From: an uncultured Lachnospiraceae bacterium
GTDB lineage: Bacteria; Bacillota; Clostridia; Lachnospirales; Lachnospiraceae
Length of the DNA: 8,590 bases
Direction of reading: 5' to 3'
NCBI GenBank assembly: GCA_947177925.1
Contig: CAMWWJ010000136.1
Location: 1 to 8,590 of the forward strand
Below are positions 1 to 5,877 of this stretch, one piece after another; the first letter of the stretch is position 1; every line of letters starts with the position of its first letter. The notes beneath the pieces are model-generated. The model ran no database searches and had not been told where the DNA came from. It saw nothing but the letters and a program-made list of their open reading frames with translations. The translations under genes were made by a program, and so were the position numbers.

Positions 1-322
1 ACATTTACTGTTATTTCTCTACTCTATTGCCGTCCATGGCAATTTTCCCCTGGGGTTGAGCGGGCTGTTAAGGAAAAGCTCCATCAAAAACAATGCATTG
101 GAACAGCCCACCGCCCTCCCATCTGCCTCTGTTTTACCGAACCCACTACCCTTAGAAAGAAAGAAGAAGCCCTCAAGTTGTTTTCGATAATTACATATGA
201 AAGCAGCCAAAAATTATTACAAATCTTTTTGAAACGTTACTCCCAGTCCAAATAGCATTCCACGGTGCCATTCCTCAATAACATCTAGCAATACCATTCA
301 AAGCAAAGGCTTTCGATAACCA
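1..322. other. Non-coding leader stretch without a supported gene
   Basis: No open frame here has a ribosome binding site or recognisable protein. The only frame of some length (minus strand, 19-210, 63 codons) is low-complexity and matches no family I know. The stretch is AT-rich and holds two short inverted repeats: ATTGCC (26-31) with GGCAAT (38-43), and an 8-11 bp stem at 59-69/102-112 described separately. It may be the regulatory region or end of a gene beyond the left edge, but the sequence alone does not show which. Confidence 0.5.
59..112. repeat. Inverted repeat able to form a hairpin in non-coding DNA
   Basis: GGGCTGTT (62-69) is perfectly complementary to AACAGCCC (102-109). Read on the minus strand, the stem extends through wobble pairs to 11 bp (59-69 with 102-112) around a loop of about 32 bases. 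No T-tract follows on either strand, so it is not a classic terminator. It could be part of a structured RNA, a leader on the minus strand, or chance. Confidence 0.3.
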
Positions 323-470
323 GTAGGAGCTGGCTGCGCATATAGAAGTCTTGAGGGCCTTGATGAAGGCGCCGGTCCTTACGCACCGTATTTTGGTGCG
401 TTAGTACCGCTGCGTCTTCATAGAGCGAGAGCGTGCCCATAAGACTTCTATATGCGCAGCCAGCTCCTAC
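323..470. repeat. 148-base nested palindromic element with perfect 30-bp terminal inverted repeats
   Basis: The left arm 323-352 and right arm 441-470 are perfect reverse complements over 30/30 bases (ends GTAGGAGC...GCTCCTAC). Inside, ATGAAG (363-368) pairs with CTTCAT (416-421), CGGT (373-376) with ACCG (406-409), and ACGCACC (381-387) with GGTGCGT (395-401) around a 7-base loop. The whole element can thus fold into one long hairpin with an asymmetric internal bulge on the 3' side (about 422-440). A diverged second copy begins at 8541. No open frame, transposase, T-tract or obvious target-site duplication is present. It resembles a MITE/REP-type dispersed hairpin or a structured RNA; the family is not known to me. 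Confidence 0.85.
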
Positions 471-503
471 GTTCCTTCATCCAAAATCTTCGCAAAATTC
501 CTA

Positions 504-532
504 TTGACACACCATGTCTACAGGTGTAAACT
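504..532 (+). promoter_or_regulatory. Sigma-A-type promoter of the repressor-protease unit
   Basis: A perfect -35 TTGACA (504-509) is followed by a 17-base spacer and a -10 TAAACT (527-532, 4 of 6 to TATAAT). Transcription would begin near 539, about 55 bases before the repressor start at 595. The spacer and -10 lie inside the first operator-like palindrome, so bound repressor would block RNA polymerase. Confidence 0.75.
516..531. promoter_or_regulatory. BlaI/MecI-type operator 1, overlapping the -10 region
   Basis: GTCTACAGGTGTAAAC contains the TACA-N2-TGTA core typical of BlaI/MecI operators, and its half-sites are symmetric at 6 of 8 positions. It covers the promoter spacer and -10 box. 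Its centre is 23 bp, roughly two helical turns, from the second palindrome. This is the likely autoregulatory site for the downstream repressor. Confidence 0.7.
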
Positions 533-538
533 TTAATT

Positions 539-554
539 GTCTACAAAAGTAGAC
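539..554. promoter_or_regulatory. Operator 2, second palindrome at the predicted transcription start
   Basis: GTCTACAAAAGTAGAC has perfectly symmetric GTCTAC/GTAGAC arms around AAAA. It shares the GTCTACA half-site with operator 1 and sits at the predicted transcription start. The TGTA of the canonical core is replaced by AGTA on the right side. A pair of sites bound by two repressor dimers is usual for BlaI/MecI-controlled promoters. Confidence 0.65.
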
Positions 555-594
555 CGCATATTAGACAAATCAACAGCAAAAGGAGAGCATACAA

Positions 595-966
595 ATGGAG
601 CGAAAAATAACAGTTTCTGATGCGGAACTGGAAATACTGGAAATTCTATGGTCTGCCAGCAGCCCTTTAAATGCCAGTGAAATTCGTACCCGGTTAAATG
701 AAAGTAAAAACTGGGAAAGAACAACGGTATTGACATTGATTAACCGATTGTTGAAAAAAGGAGTCATCAGTCAGGAAAAACGTCAGGTGTATTATTATGT
801 CCCATGTATAAAGCGTGAGGAATATGTAAGGGAAGAAACAAGGAACTTTTTAGAGAAGTTTTTTAAAGGAAGTTCGAGGAATCTTGCAGCAGCTTTGGTT
901 CATAGCGAAGCTTTGACGAAAGAGGATATTGAAGAGCTTCGCGACTATTTCAATCAAAATATATAA
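595..966 (+). CDS. BlaI/MecI-family winged-helix transcriptional repressor
   Basis: This 123-residue protein has the usual BlaI/MecI length. Residues 1-70 form the winged helix (ISDAELEILEILW-type first helix, recognition helix around WERTTVLTLINRLLKKG at 40-56, wing at QVYYYVP 64-70). Residues 71-123 form the helical dimerisation tail, ending in a KEDIEELRDYF segment. It should bind the two palindromes at 516-554 as dimers and repress its own operon until inactivated by the protease encoded next. The start is supported by AGGAG at 581-585, 9 bases upstream. The Asn-Phe bond cut in staphylococcal BlaI/MecI is absent at the equivalent place (LVHSEAL, about 101-107); the only Asn-Phe is at 84-85. 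The family assignment is secure; the inducing signal is not known. Confidence 0.93.
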   Translation: MERKITVSDAELEILEILWSASSPLNASEIRTRLNESKNWERTTVLTLINRLLKKGVISQEKRQVYYYVPCIKREEYVREETRNFLEKFFKGSSRNLAAALVHSEALTKEDIEELRDYFNQNI

Positions 967-997
967 AACAAAATATATAAAACAAAATATATAAAAG
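956..997. repeat. Three tandem 14-bp AT-rich repeats after the repressor gene
   Basis: The unit AAAATATATAAAAC occurs at 956-969 and 970-983, and with a final G at 984-997. The repressor stop codon (964-966) lies in the first unit, so copy-number change would alter the gap to the protease gene but not the repressor protein. The sequence is nearly pure A/T and unstructured; it may influence translation coupling or RNA stability, or simply be slippage product. Confidence 0.9.
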
Positions 998-1053
998 GGA
1001 ACCTATGTGGGTGAAATCAGACAGATAAAATAAAAAAAGAAGGGATGGGAGAA

Positions 1054-3240
1054 ATGAAAATGATGTTGATTGTAGTGGGGCGGATTTTTCTAAATGTGTT
1101 GTCGTTGTCTTTGTCAGGGGCTTTGATTGGAATGCTTATATTGCTCATACATCCTCTGACCGAAAAAGTTTTTAGAAAGAACTGGAATTACTATATTTGG
1201 TTTCTGGTTATTGTAAGGCTTTTGCTTCCGGTACAGTTTGGACCGGCTTTTTTAGGAGGGATTGATATCGGTTCCCAATTTGTGCGGACGGAAGCTGTTT
1301 CTACAGAGGCAATGAAGAATCCTTTAGGCAATGAGGGGAGGGAAACTAAGAAGGATGCTGCAGACAATGAGACTTCGGAAACAGAGAAAAATACTGCAGG
1401 CAATGGGAATGTGGAAACTATGCAGTATGTTGAAGGCATTTCATCTGTTTTTCAGGTACAGAATGTTTTCGGCGATGGAGATTTAGCCGGAAAGACGGAA
1501 ACGGGAATATTACCCATGTTGCTTTTGGGCATTGGAAAGATATGGTTTTTAGGGGCTGTTTTCGCACTTTTCATAAAATTATGGAATTATCGTCTCTTTA
1601 TAGCCCGTTTGAAACAGGATTCCATTCCTGTCACTGACAGCCGGATCATGAAAATGCTGCAAGAGTTATCAGCAAGGCTTTCCATAGGAAAAATACCTGC
1701 TATTTATGAAAGTGTATCTGTTTTTAGTCCGATTACTGTTGGATTATGGAACCCAATCGTGATACTTCCCAAGGAAGAAAGGGACATGGTGCAGTATCGG
1801 ATGATACTTCATCATGAACTTGTACATGTGGCAAGAAGGGACTTATGGGTGAAATGGCTGTGGCAGATATTGCTTTGCATACACTGGTTCAATCCGATTT
1901 TTTATCTGATAAACAGAAGAATGAATATTGCCTGTGAGCTTTCCTGCGACGAGGCTGTTTTAGCAGATTTGACGAATGAGGATAGAAAGGTTTATGGAAA
2001 TGTTTTATTAAATATGGCACAGAAAAACGCAGTATATGTAAAAAGTGAGTTTTCCACTACCTTAATGACACAAAAATCTGATTTGGAAAGGCGGCTGAAT
2101 GGAATTTTAAATTATAAAAAACAGACTGCATTGAGATGGCTGATTTCCACCTGTGTTTTAATCGGAATGTTGTTTCTTGTTGCATGCAGCAACGTAGATG
2201 TTTCTTCTTCTGAGTCGTATGATGAAGGGAATAGAGGAGATTCTTCCACCTCTGATTTGGAGAAAGAGGAGGACTATGAAGAATTTACTGTAGGAGAAGA
2301 CAAGGTGAATGAATCGGGAGAAGCATGGCAGGCTTATGAGGATGATTCATTGCTGGCGAAAGAGGATGTTTGTGATCTGTGGCAGGCTGTTAATTACAAA
2401 GGCGGAGGTAATGATGTAACAGTTTCTAAATTTGCATTAAACGGTTCGGATTCTGTTAGAATTGTTTATGCAGATGAGGATACGGATGTAAAGATAGACT
2501 CATCCTTCCAATTGTTGAAAGGAAAATTCAAAATTGTGCATATTGCACCGGATGGTTCCGTATTGACAATCAATGATACAGGAGAAGGAATCAATCGGAC
2601 CGTAACTATGAAGAAAGGCCGCAATGTGATTAAAATGGTGGGGCAGGGAGCAAAGCTGAAAGAGCTGGAAATCAAATTTTCTGGATTCAATGAAAGTAAA
2701 TTTGAAAATATTTATTACACGGAAGATGAGGAATATGTTGACAAATTTATTATGGAAGAAATGAAAGCGCGCACCATAAAAAAAGAGAAGGTAATGGAAG
2801 TTTTGAGCTTAATGGACGAGAGAACTGCCAGTCAGGCGTTTTCGATATTAGTACTACAGGCGGCAAAACAGAGAGAAAATTTTACTACAGATGAGCTTCA
2901 TGAAATCTTCGCTTATAGTGATGCAGATTCATCCGTACATTGGCTGGAAGTATCCGTAAGCTGCGGTGGCCATGAGCCTCTTAGTGCAGATGCCGTTTTT
3001 GAGTTCATGCCTTATATGAAGAGGACGCTTGGGAAAAGAGAGTTGATGAAAGTTTTGTCAAAGGAGGAGTTTTTTGAGGGATTAAAAGGCTGTATTCCCT
3101 ATTTGAACAGTGAAGAACTGGAAATATGCCTGTTGGATTATTTTGAGTCAGGCGGAAGCATGTCTCCTTCACAGTTTGCTGAGATTAAAGAGTATTTGGA
3201 AGAGAGCACTATAGAAAAACTGGATGAATTCCTGCCATAA
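1054..3240 (+). CDS. BlaR1/MecR1-like M56 membrane metalloprotease with a non-PBP C-terminal region
   Basis: This 728-residue integral membrane protease likely transmits an external signal to the upstream repressor. Membrane segments lie at about 4-33, 41-60, 153-180 and 360-378. The zinc site is HELVH at 254-258, with downstream E295-x3-D299 (CELSCDEAV), the M56 pattern. A 12-residue imperfect repeat fills the loop before the third segment. The last segment ends in LVAC (Cys378), a lipobox-like motif. The outer region has an acidic Ser/Glu linker, a probable beta-rich part (about 425-550) and a helical part (about 560-728). I see no SxxK/SxN/KTG penicillin-binding motifs, unlike BlaR1, so the ligand is unknown. 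I chose ATG 1054 because AAGGGA (1040-1045) is well spaced; ATG 1045, nine bases earlier, directly abuts that motif. The gene follows the repressor by 87 bases, probably in one transcript. Confidence 0.88.
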   Translation: MKMMLIVVGRIFLNVLSLSLSGALIGMLILLIHPLTEKVFRKNWNYYIWFLVIVRLLLPVQFGPAFLGGIDIGSQFVRTEAVSTEAMKNPLGNEGRETKKDAADNETSETEKNTAGNGNVETMQYVEGISSVFQVQNVFGDGDLAGKTETGILPMLLLGIGKIWFLGAVFALFIKLWNYRLFIARLKQDSIPVTDSRIMKMLQELSARLSIGKIPAIYESVSVFSPITVGLWNPIVILPKEERDMVQYRMILHHELVHVARRDLWVKWLWQILLCIHWFNPIFYLINRRMNIACELSCDEAVLADLTNEDRKVYGNVLLNMAQKNAVYVKSEFSTTLMTQKSDLERRLNGILNYKKQTALRWLISTCVLIGMLFLVACSNVDVSSSESYDEGNRGDSSTSDLEKEEDYEEFTVGEDKVNESGEAWQAYEDDSLLAKEDVCDLWQAVNYKGGGNDVTVSKFALNGSDSVRIVYADEDTDVKIDSSFQLLKGKFKIVHIAPDGSVLTINDTGEGINRTVTMKKGRNVIKMVGQGAKLKELEIKFSGFNESKFENIYYTEDEEYVDKFIMEEMKARTIKKEKVMEVLSLMDERTASQAFSILVLQAAKQRENFTTDELHEIFAYSDADSSVHWLEVSVSCGGHEPLSADAVFEFMPYMKRTLGKRELMKVLSKEEFFEGLKGCIPYLNSEELEICLLDYFESGGSMSPSQFAEIKEYLEESTIEKLDEFLP
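1306..1413 (+). repeat. In-frame 36-bp degenerate tandem repeat in the M56 protease loop
   Basis: Three 36-base units (1306-1341, 1342-1377, 1378-1413) encode EAMKNPLGNEGR, ETKKDAADNETS and ETEKNTAGNGNV. Units two and three are clearly related; the first agrees with the third at 22 of 36 bases by my count. Each unit is exactly 12 codons, so expansion keeps the frame. The repeat lies in the predicted extracytoplasmic loop between the second and third membrane segments. Confidence 0.65.
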
Positions 3241-3250
3241 GCAAAATCTA

Positions 3251-3280
3251 TTCACAAATTTCTTTGAAATGTGCTATAAT
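3251..3280 (+). promoter_or_regulatory. Promoter of the beta-propeller gene
   Basis: TTCACA (3251-3256), an 18-base spacer and a perfect TATAAT (3275-3280) preceded by TGC, an extended -10, make a strong sigma-A promoter just after the protease stop codon. Transcription would start near 3287. ATTTC-TTT-GAAAT (3258-3270), a small palindrome in the spacer, could be a regulator site but may be chance. It carries no TACA/TGTA operator, so the upstream repressor is not expected to control it. Confidence 0.72.
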
Positions 3281-3329
3281 CAAACCAAGTCCCAAACAGG
3301 ACAAAGGAAATGAAAAGCAGGAGGCTCTT

Positions 3330-4409
3330 ATGAGAAAAGAAAAGTATGTTGCTTATGTGTCTACCTATACCATGGGAGATAATTACGGGATTAAAATATA
3401 TGACGTGGATATGAAACAGGGCAGGCTGTTGGAAAAGGATCAGGTTAAGATTACCAATTCCTCTTATGTGACCATATCCCACAATGGCAGGTACTTATAT
3501 TCCATAACAGATTTCGGGGTGGAGTCATACCGGATTTTAGAAGATGGAACGTTGAAAGTGATCAATCATGGATCCATTAATGGTATGAGAGGCTGCTATC
3601 TGTCTACCGATTATGAGGATAGATATTTATTCGTTGCAGGCTATCATGATGGAAAGATTACGGTTCTTCGTTTAAGAGAGGACGGCGGAATCGGGAAAAT
3701 TGTGGATGAAATTTATCACAAGGGCTTAGGAAGCATAGCGGAACGGAATTTCAGGCCTCATGTAAACTGTGTAAAGATGACAAGGGATAATAAGTATCTG
3801 ATGGCTGCCGATTTGGGGATGGACCATACAGATGTTTATAAGTTTGATCATAAAACAGGTAAATTAAAGCCCATTGATGTGATTCGCAGTGATATTGAAT
3901 CGGCTCCAAGACACATTAAAATGTCCAAGGATGGTAAGTTTGTTTATATTGTACATGAATTGAAAAATTATATTGATGTATACAAATATGAGGATTTGGG
4001 AAATGCGCCCGAATTTACAAAAATTCAGACAATTTCCACATTGAATAAATATCATGCGGGAGGCTCTGCTGCAAGCGCATTGAATTTTTCAGAGGATGAG
4101 CAGTATTTAGTCAGCTCCAATGCAGGAGACAATAGTGTGATCGTTTACAATATCAATCGAAAGAGCGGGGAACTGACGAAAAATTTCTGTCTGCCTATCA
4201 GTGGGGATTATCCAAAGGATGCAGCTTTATTTCCGGATAATAAGCATTTGGTATCCTTAAACCATGAAACAAATACAATGACTTTTTTTAATGTAGATTT
4301 AAAAAAAGGACTTTTAGTAATGAATGGAAAGGAAATGAAGATTGACCAGCCCAATTGTATTATTTTCCATAAGCTGGAAGGAGAAAAAAAGACAGAGGGC
4401 GGGGAATGA
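3330..4409 (+). CDS. Seven-bladed beta-propeller lactonase-family (YbhE/6-phosphogluconolactonase-like) protein
   Basis: This 359-residue cytosolic protein (no signal peptide) has repeated blade motifs of the form (S/D)-x-D-x-(K/Q)-Y-L/V and a TYTMG N-terminal strand, as in the YbhE/Pgl lactonase family (6-phosphogluconolactone hydrolysis in some members). Conserved elements visible are RPH (His144) and PRH (193-195). Several family positions are altered: compared with E. coli Pgl as I recall it, the AADIH Asp aligns with Ala250, the Arg of CDR with Ala265 (SNAG), and PRGF is PKDA. Sugar-lactone activity is therefore not assured. The start is ATG 3330, with AGGAGG at 3319-3324; an in-frame ATG at 3264 lies upstream of the promoter's -10 and is unlikely. 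The gene appears monocistronic and converges on aroC. The fold is confident, the substrate is not. Confidence 0.85.
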   Translation: MRKEKYVAYVSTYTMGDNYGIKIYDVDMKQGRLLEKDQVKITNSSYVTISHNGRYLYSITDFGVESYRILEDGTLKVINHGSINGMRGCYLSTDYEDRYLFVAGYHDGKITVLRLREDGGIGKIVDEIYHKGLGSIAERNFRPHVNCVKMTRDNKYLMAADLGMDHTDVYKFDHKTGKLKPIDVIRSDIESAPRHIKMSKDGKFVYIVHELKNYIDVYKYEDLGNAPEFTKIQTISTLNKYHAGGSAASALNFSEDEQYLVSSNAGDNSVIVYNINRKSGELTKNFCLPISGDYPKDAALFPDNKHLVSLNHETNTMTFFNVDLKKGLLVMNGKEMKIDQPNCIIFHKLEGEKKTEGGE

Positions 4410-4431
4410 ACCTGATATGTCATAAGGAAAT

Positions 4432-4474
4432 AAAAAACAATGCCATTGCTTTTTAGTACATGGCATTGTTTTTT
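4432..4474. terminator. Bidirectional rho-independent terminator between convergent genes
   Basis: CAATGCCA (4438-4445) pairs perfectly with TGGCATTG (4461-4468), extended by six A (4432-4437) opposite six T (4469-4474) to a 14-bp stem with a 15-base loop. A T-tract follows the stem on the plus strand, and the A-tract gives one on the minus strand, so it can stop both the propeller gene and aroC, which end at 4409 and 4481. Confidence 0.9.
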
Positions 4475-4480
4475 ATCTAC

Positions 4481-5584
4481 CTATTTATCTGTATAGATAC
4501 GTTCCAGATAATCCATTTTCGATTTCATGTTTTCCAGCAGTAAATCCAAAAGAGCAATGGCAGTCATGGATTCTACTACGACTACAGCTCTTGGGACGAT
4601 GACGGGATCGTGCCTGCCTTTAATGTTGACGGATATTTCCTGTCCGTCTTTATTGACAGTCTGCTGGGTTTTATAAATGGAAGGGGTGGGCTTTATGTAA
4701 GCTCTAAGGACAATGGGAGAGCCGTCGCTGATGCCGCCGAGAATTCCGCCGGCATGGTTTGTTTTCTTTACGATGCTGCCATCCATGATTTGAAAGGCAT
4801 CGTTATTTTCGCTTCCCTTTGAACGGGCAGTTAAAAAACCGTCACCTATTTCAAAAGCCTTTACGGCGCCGATGGAAAGAATGGCTTTTCCAAGAGCAGC
4901 ATCCAGCTTATCAAAAACCGGTTCGCCGATTCCGGCAGGGCATCCGGTTACCATACATTCAATAACACCTCCGGCGGAATCCGTTTCTTTCATACATGCT
5001 TCCAGATAAGCCTCTGCTTCCAAAGAAGCTTTGAAGTCAGGCATTCCAGTAGGGGTTTGCGTAATTGCTTCCTTGTTGAAATGTTCCATATCAATGGAAA
5101 CGGGACCGATGGATTTTGTATAAGCCGTCACATCAATGCCAAGCTGTTTCAGGATCTTTCCGGCTATAGCGCCTGCAGCTACTCTGCCGATGGTTTCCCG
5201 GCCGGAAGAACGTCCGCCGCCCCGGTAGTCCCGGAATCCGTATTTTTCGTCAAAAGTATAATCCGCATGTCCCGGTCTGTAGTAAGTCGAAATTTCACTA
5301 TAATCATGGGAGCGTTGAGAAGTATTTGGTACCAGAAGGGAAATAGGAGTACCGGTAGTTTTTCCTTCAAATATTCCGGACAGGATTTCTACCTGGTCCG
5401 CTTCCTTTCTGGGAGTGGCAAATTTAGACTGTCCCGGCTTTCTTCTGTCCAACTGTTTTTGAATATCCTCTTCACAAAGAGGCAGTCCTGCCGGACAGCC
5501 GTCAATTACCACACCGATTGCTTTTCCGTGGGATTCTCCCCAGGTCTGTATTGTAAAATGTTTTCCAAATGATGAACCAGCCAT
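4481..5584 (-). CDS. aroC: Chorismate synthase
   Basis: Chorismate synthase performs the last step of the shikimate pathway, converting 5-enolpyruvylshikimate-3-phosphate to chorismate with reduced FMN. The 367-residue protein has the standard length and hallmarks: WGESHG with His19 near the N terminus, RPGHADYT with His106, FRDYRGGGRSSGRET at 117-131, and GRHDPVIVPRA from residue 323. His19 and His106 match the two conserved catalytic histidines of the family. It is cytosolic and should form a tetramer. The start is supported by AGGAGG on the minus strand (5591-5596), six bases from the ATG. It stands alone, away from other aro genes in view, with its own promoter (5649-5677). No truncation or unusual residue is seen. 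Confidence 0.97.
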   Translation of the reverse strand: MAGSSFGKHFTIQTWGESHGKAIGVVIDGCPAGLPLCEEDIQKQLDRRKPGQSKFATPRKEADQVEILSGIFEGKTTGTPISLLVPNTSQRSHDYSEISTYYRPGHADYTFDEKYGFRDYRGGGRSSGRETIGRVAAGAIAGKILKQLGIDVTAYTKSIGPVSIDMEHFNKEAITQTPTGMPDFKASLEAEAYLEACMKETDSAGGVIECMVTGCPAGIGEPVFDKLDAALGKAILSIGAVKAFEIGDGFLTARSKGSENNDAFQIMDGSIVKKTNHAGGILGGISDGSPIVLRAYIKPTPSIYKTQQTVNKDGQEISVNIKGRHDPVIVPRAVVVVESMTAIALLDLLLENMKSKMDYLERIYTDK

Positions 5585-5648
5585 GTTAATCCTCCTAAGA
5601 TAAAAGGTAAAAATTTATTTTGCAGAAAAACGAATCTGCTACATGGCA

Positions 5649-5677
5649 ATTATAGCGGAGAAATCTCTTGGTTACAA
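5649..5677 (-). promoter_or_regulatory. Promoter of aroC (minus strand)
   Basis: On the minus strand, TTGTAA (5677-5672, 4 of 6 to TTGACA) is followed by a 17-base spacer and a perfect TATAAT (5654-5649). The start of transcription would be near 5642, leaving a leader of about 58 bases before the aroC ATG. No riboswitch or attenuator is evident in so short a leader. Confidence 0.7.
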
Positions 5678-5772
5678 CTGAAATTTTTGTAAGAATGGAA
5701 ACAACATACAGAAGAGGAAAAATAAGTGATGAAAAAACAAAAAAAATTCACAATTTAAGTACAAAAAAGTGC

Positions 5773-5800
5773 TGTACAAATAAAGAAATTATGATATCAT
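5773..5800 (+). promoter_or_regulatory. Candidate promoter of the carboxypeptidase-tgt unit
   Basis: TGTACA (5773-5778) and TATCAT (5795-5800) are 16 bases apart, a modest sigma-A match. GTACAAA is repeated at 5759-5765 and 5774-5780, and the -10 lies in a perfect 10-base palindrome ATGATATCAT (5791-5800), either of which might be a regulator site. A weak 5-bp hairpin (ACAGG/CCTGT, 5844-5858) lies in the leader. This is a tentative call. Confidence 0.4.
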
Positions 5801-5877
5801 AAAGATGATATTTGGTAGAATTATGTCAATAACTTTGAATGGTACAGGGATATCCTGTGAAATGGGGCATGAGATAA

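Noticed and set aside
19..210. Minus-strand 63-codon open frame
   Set aside because: No ribosome binding site, no recognisable motif, low-complexity composition; the region looks non-coding.
323..470. Palindrome as a terminator or CRISPR unit
   Set aside because: No T-tract follows either arm, and there is no regular repeat-spacer pattern; a single long hairpin fits better.
595..3240. Classical beta-lactamase resistance operon
   Set aside because: No beta-lactamase or PBP gene is present, and the sensor region lacks penicillin-binding motifs.
5057..5572. 171-codon plus-strand frame
   Set aside because: It lies wholly antisense to aroC, whose protein is unmistakable; no independent start signals.
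5678..5877. Riboswitch (for example cyclic di-AMP type) before the carboxypeptidase
   Set aside because: The leader after the candidate promoter is about 70 bases, too short, and shows only one weak hairpin.
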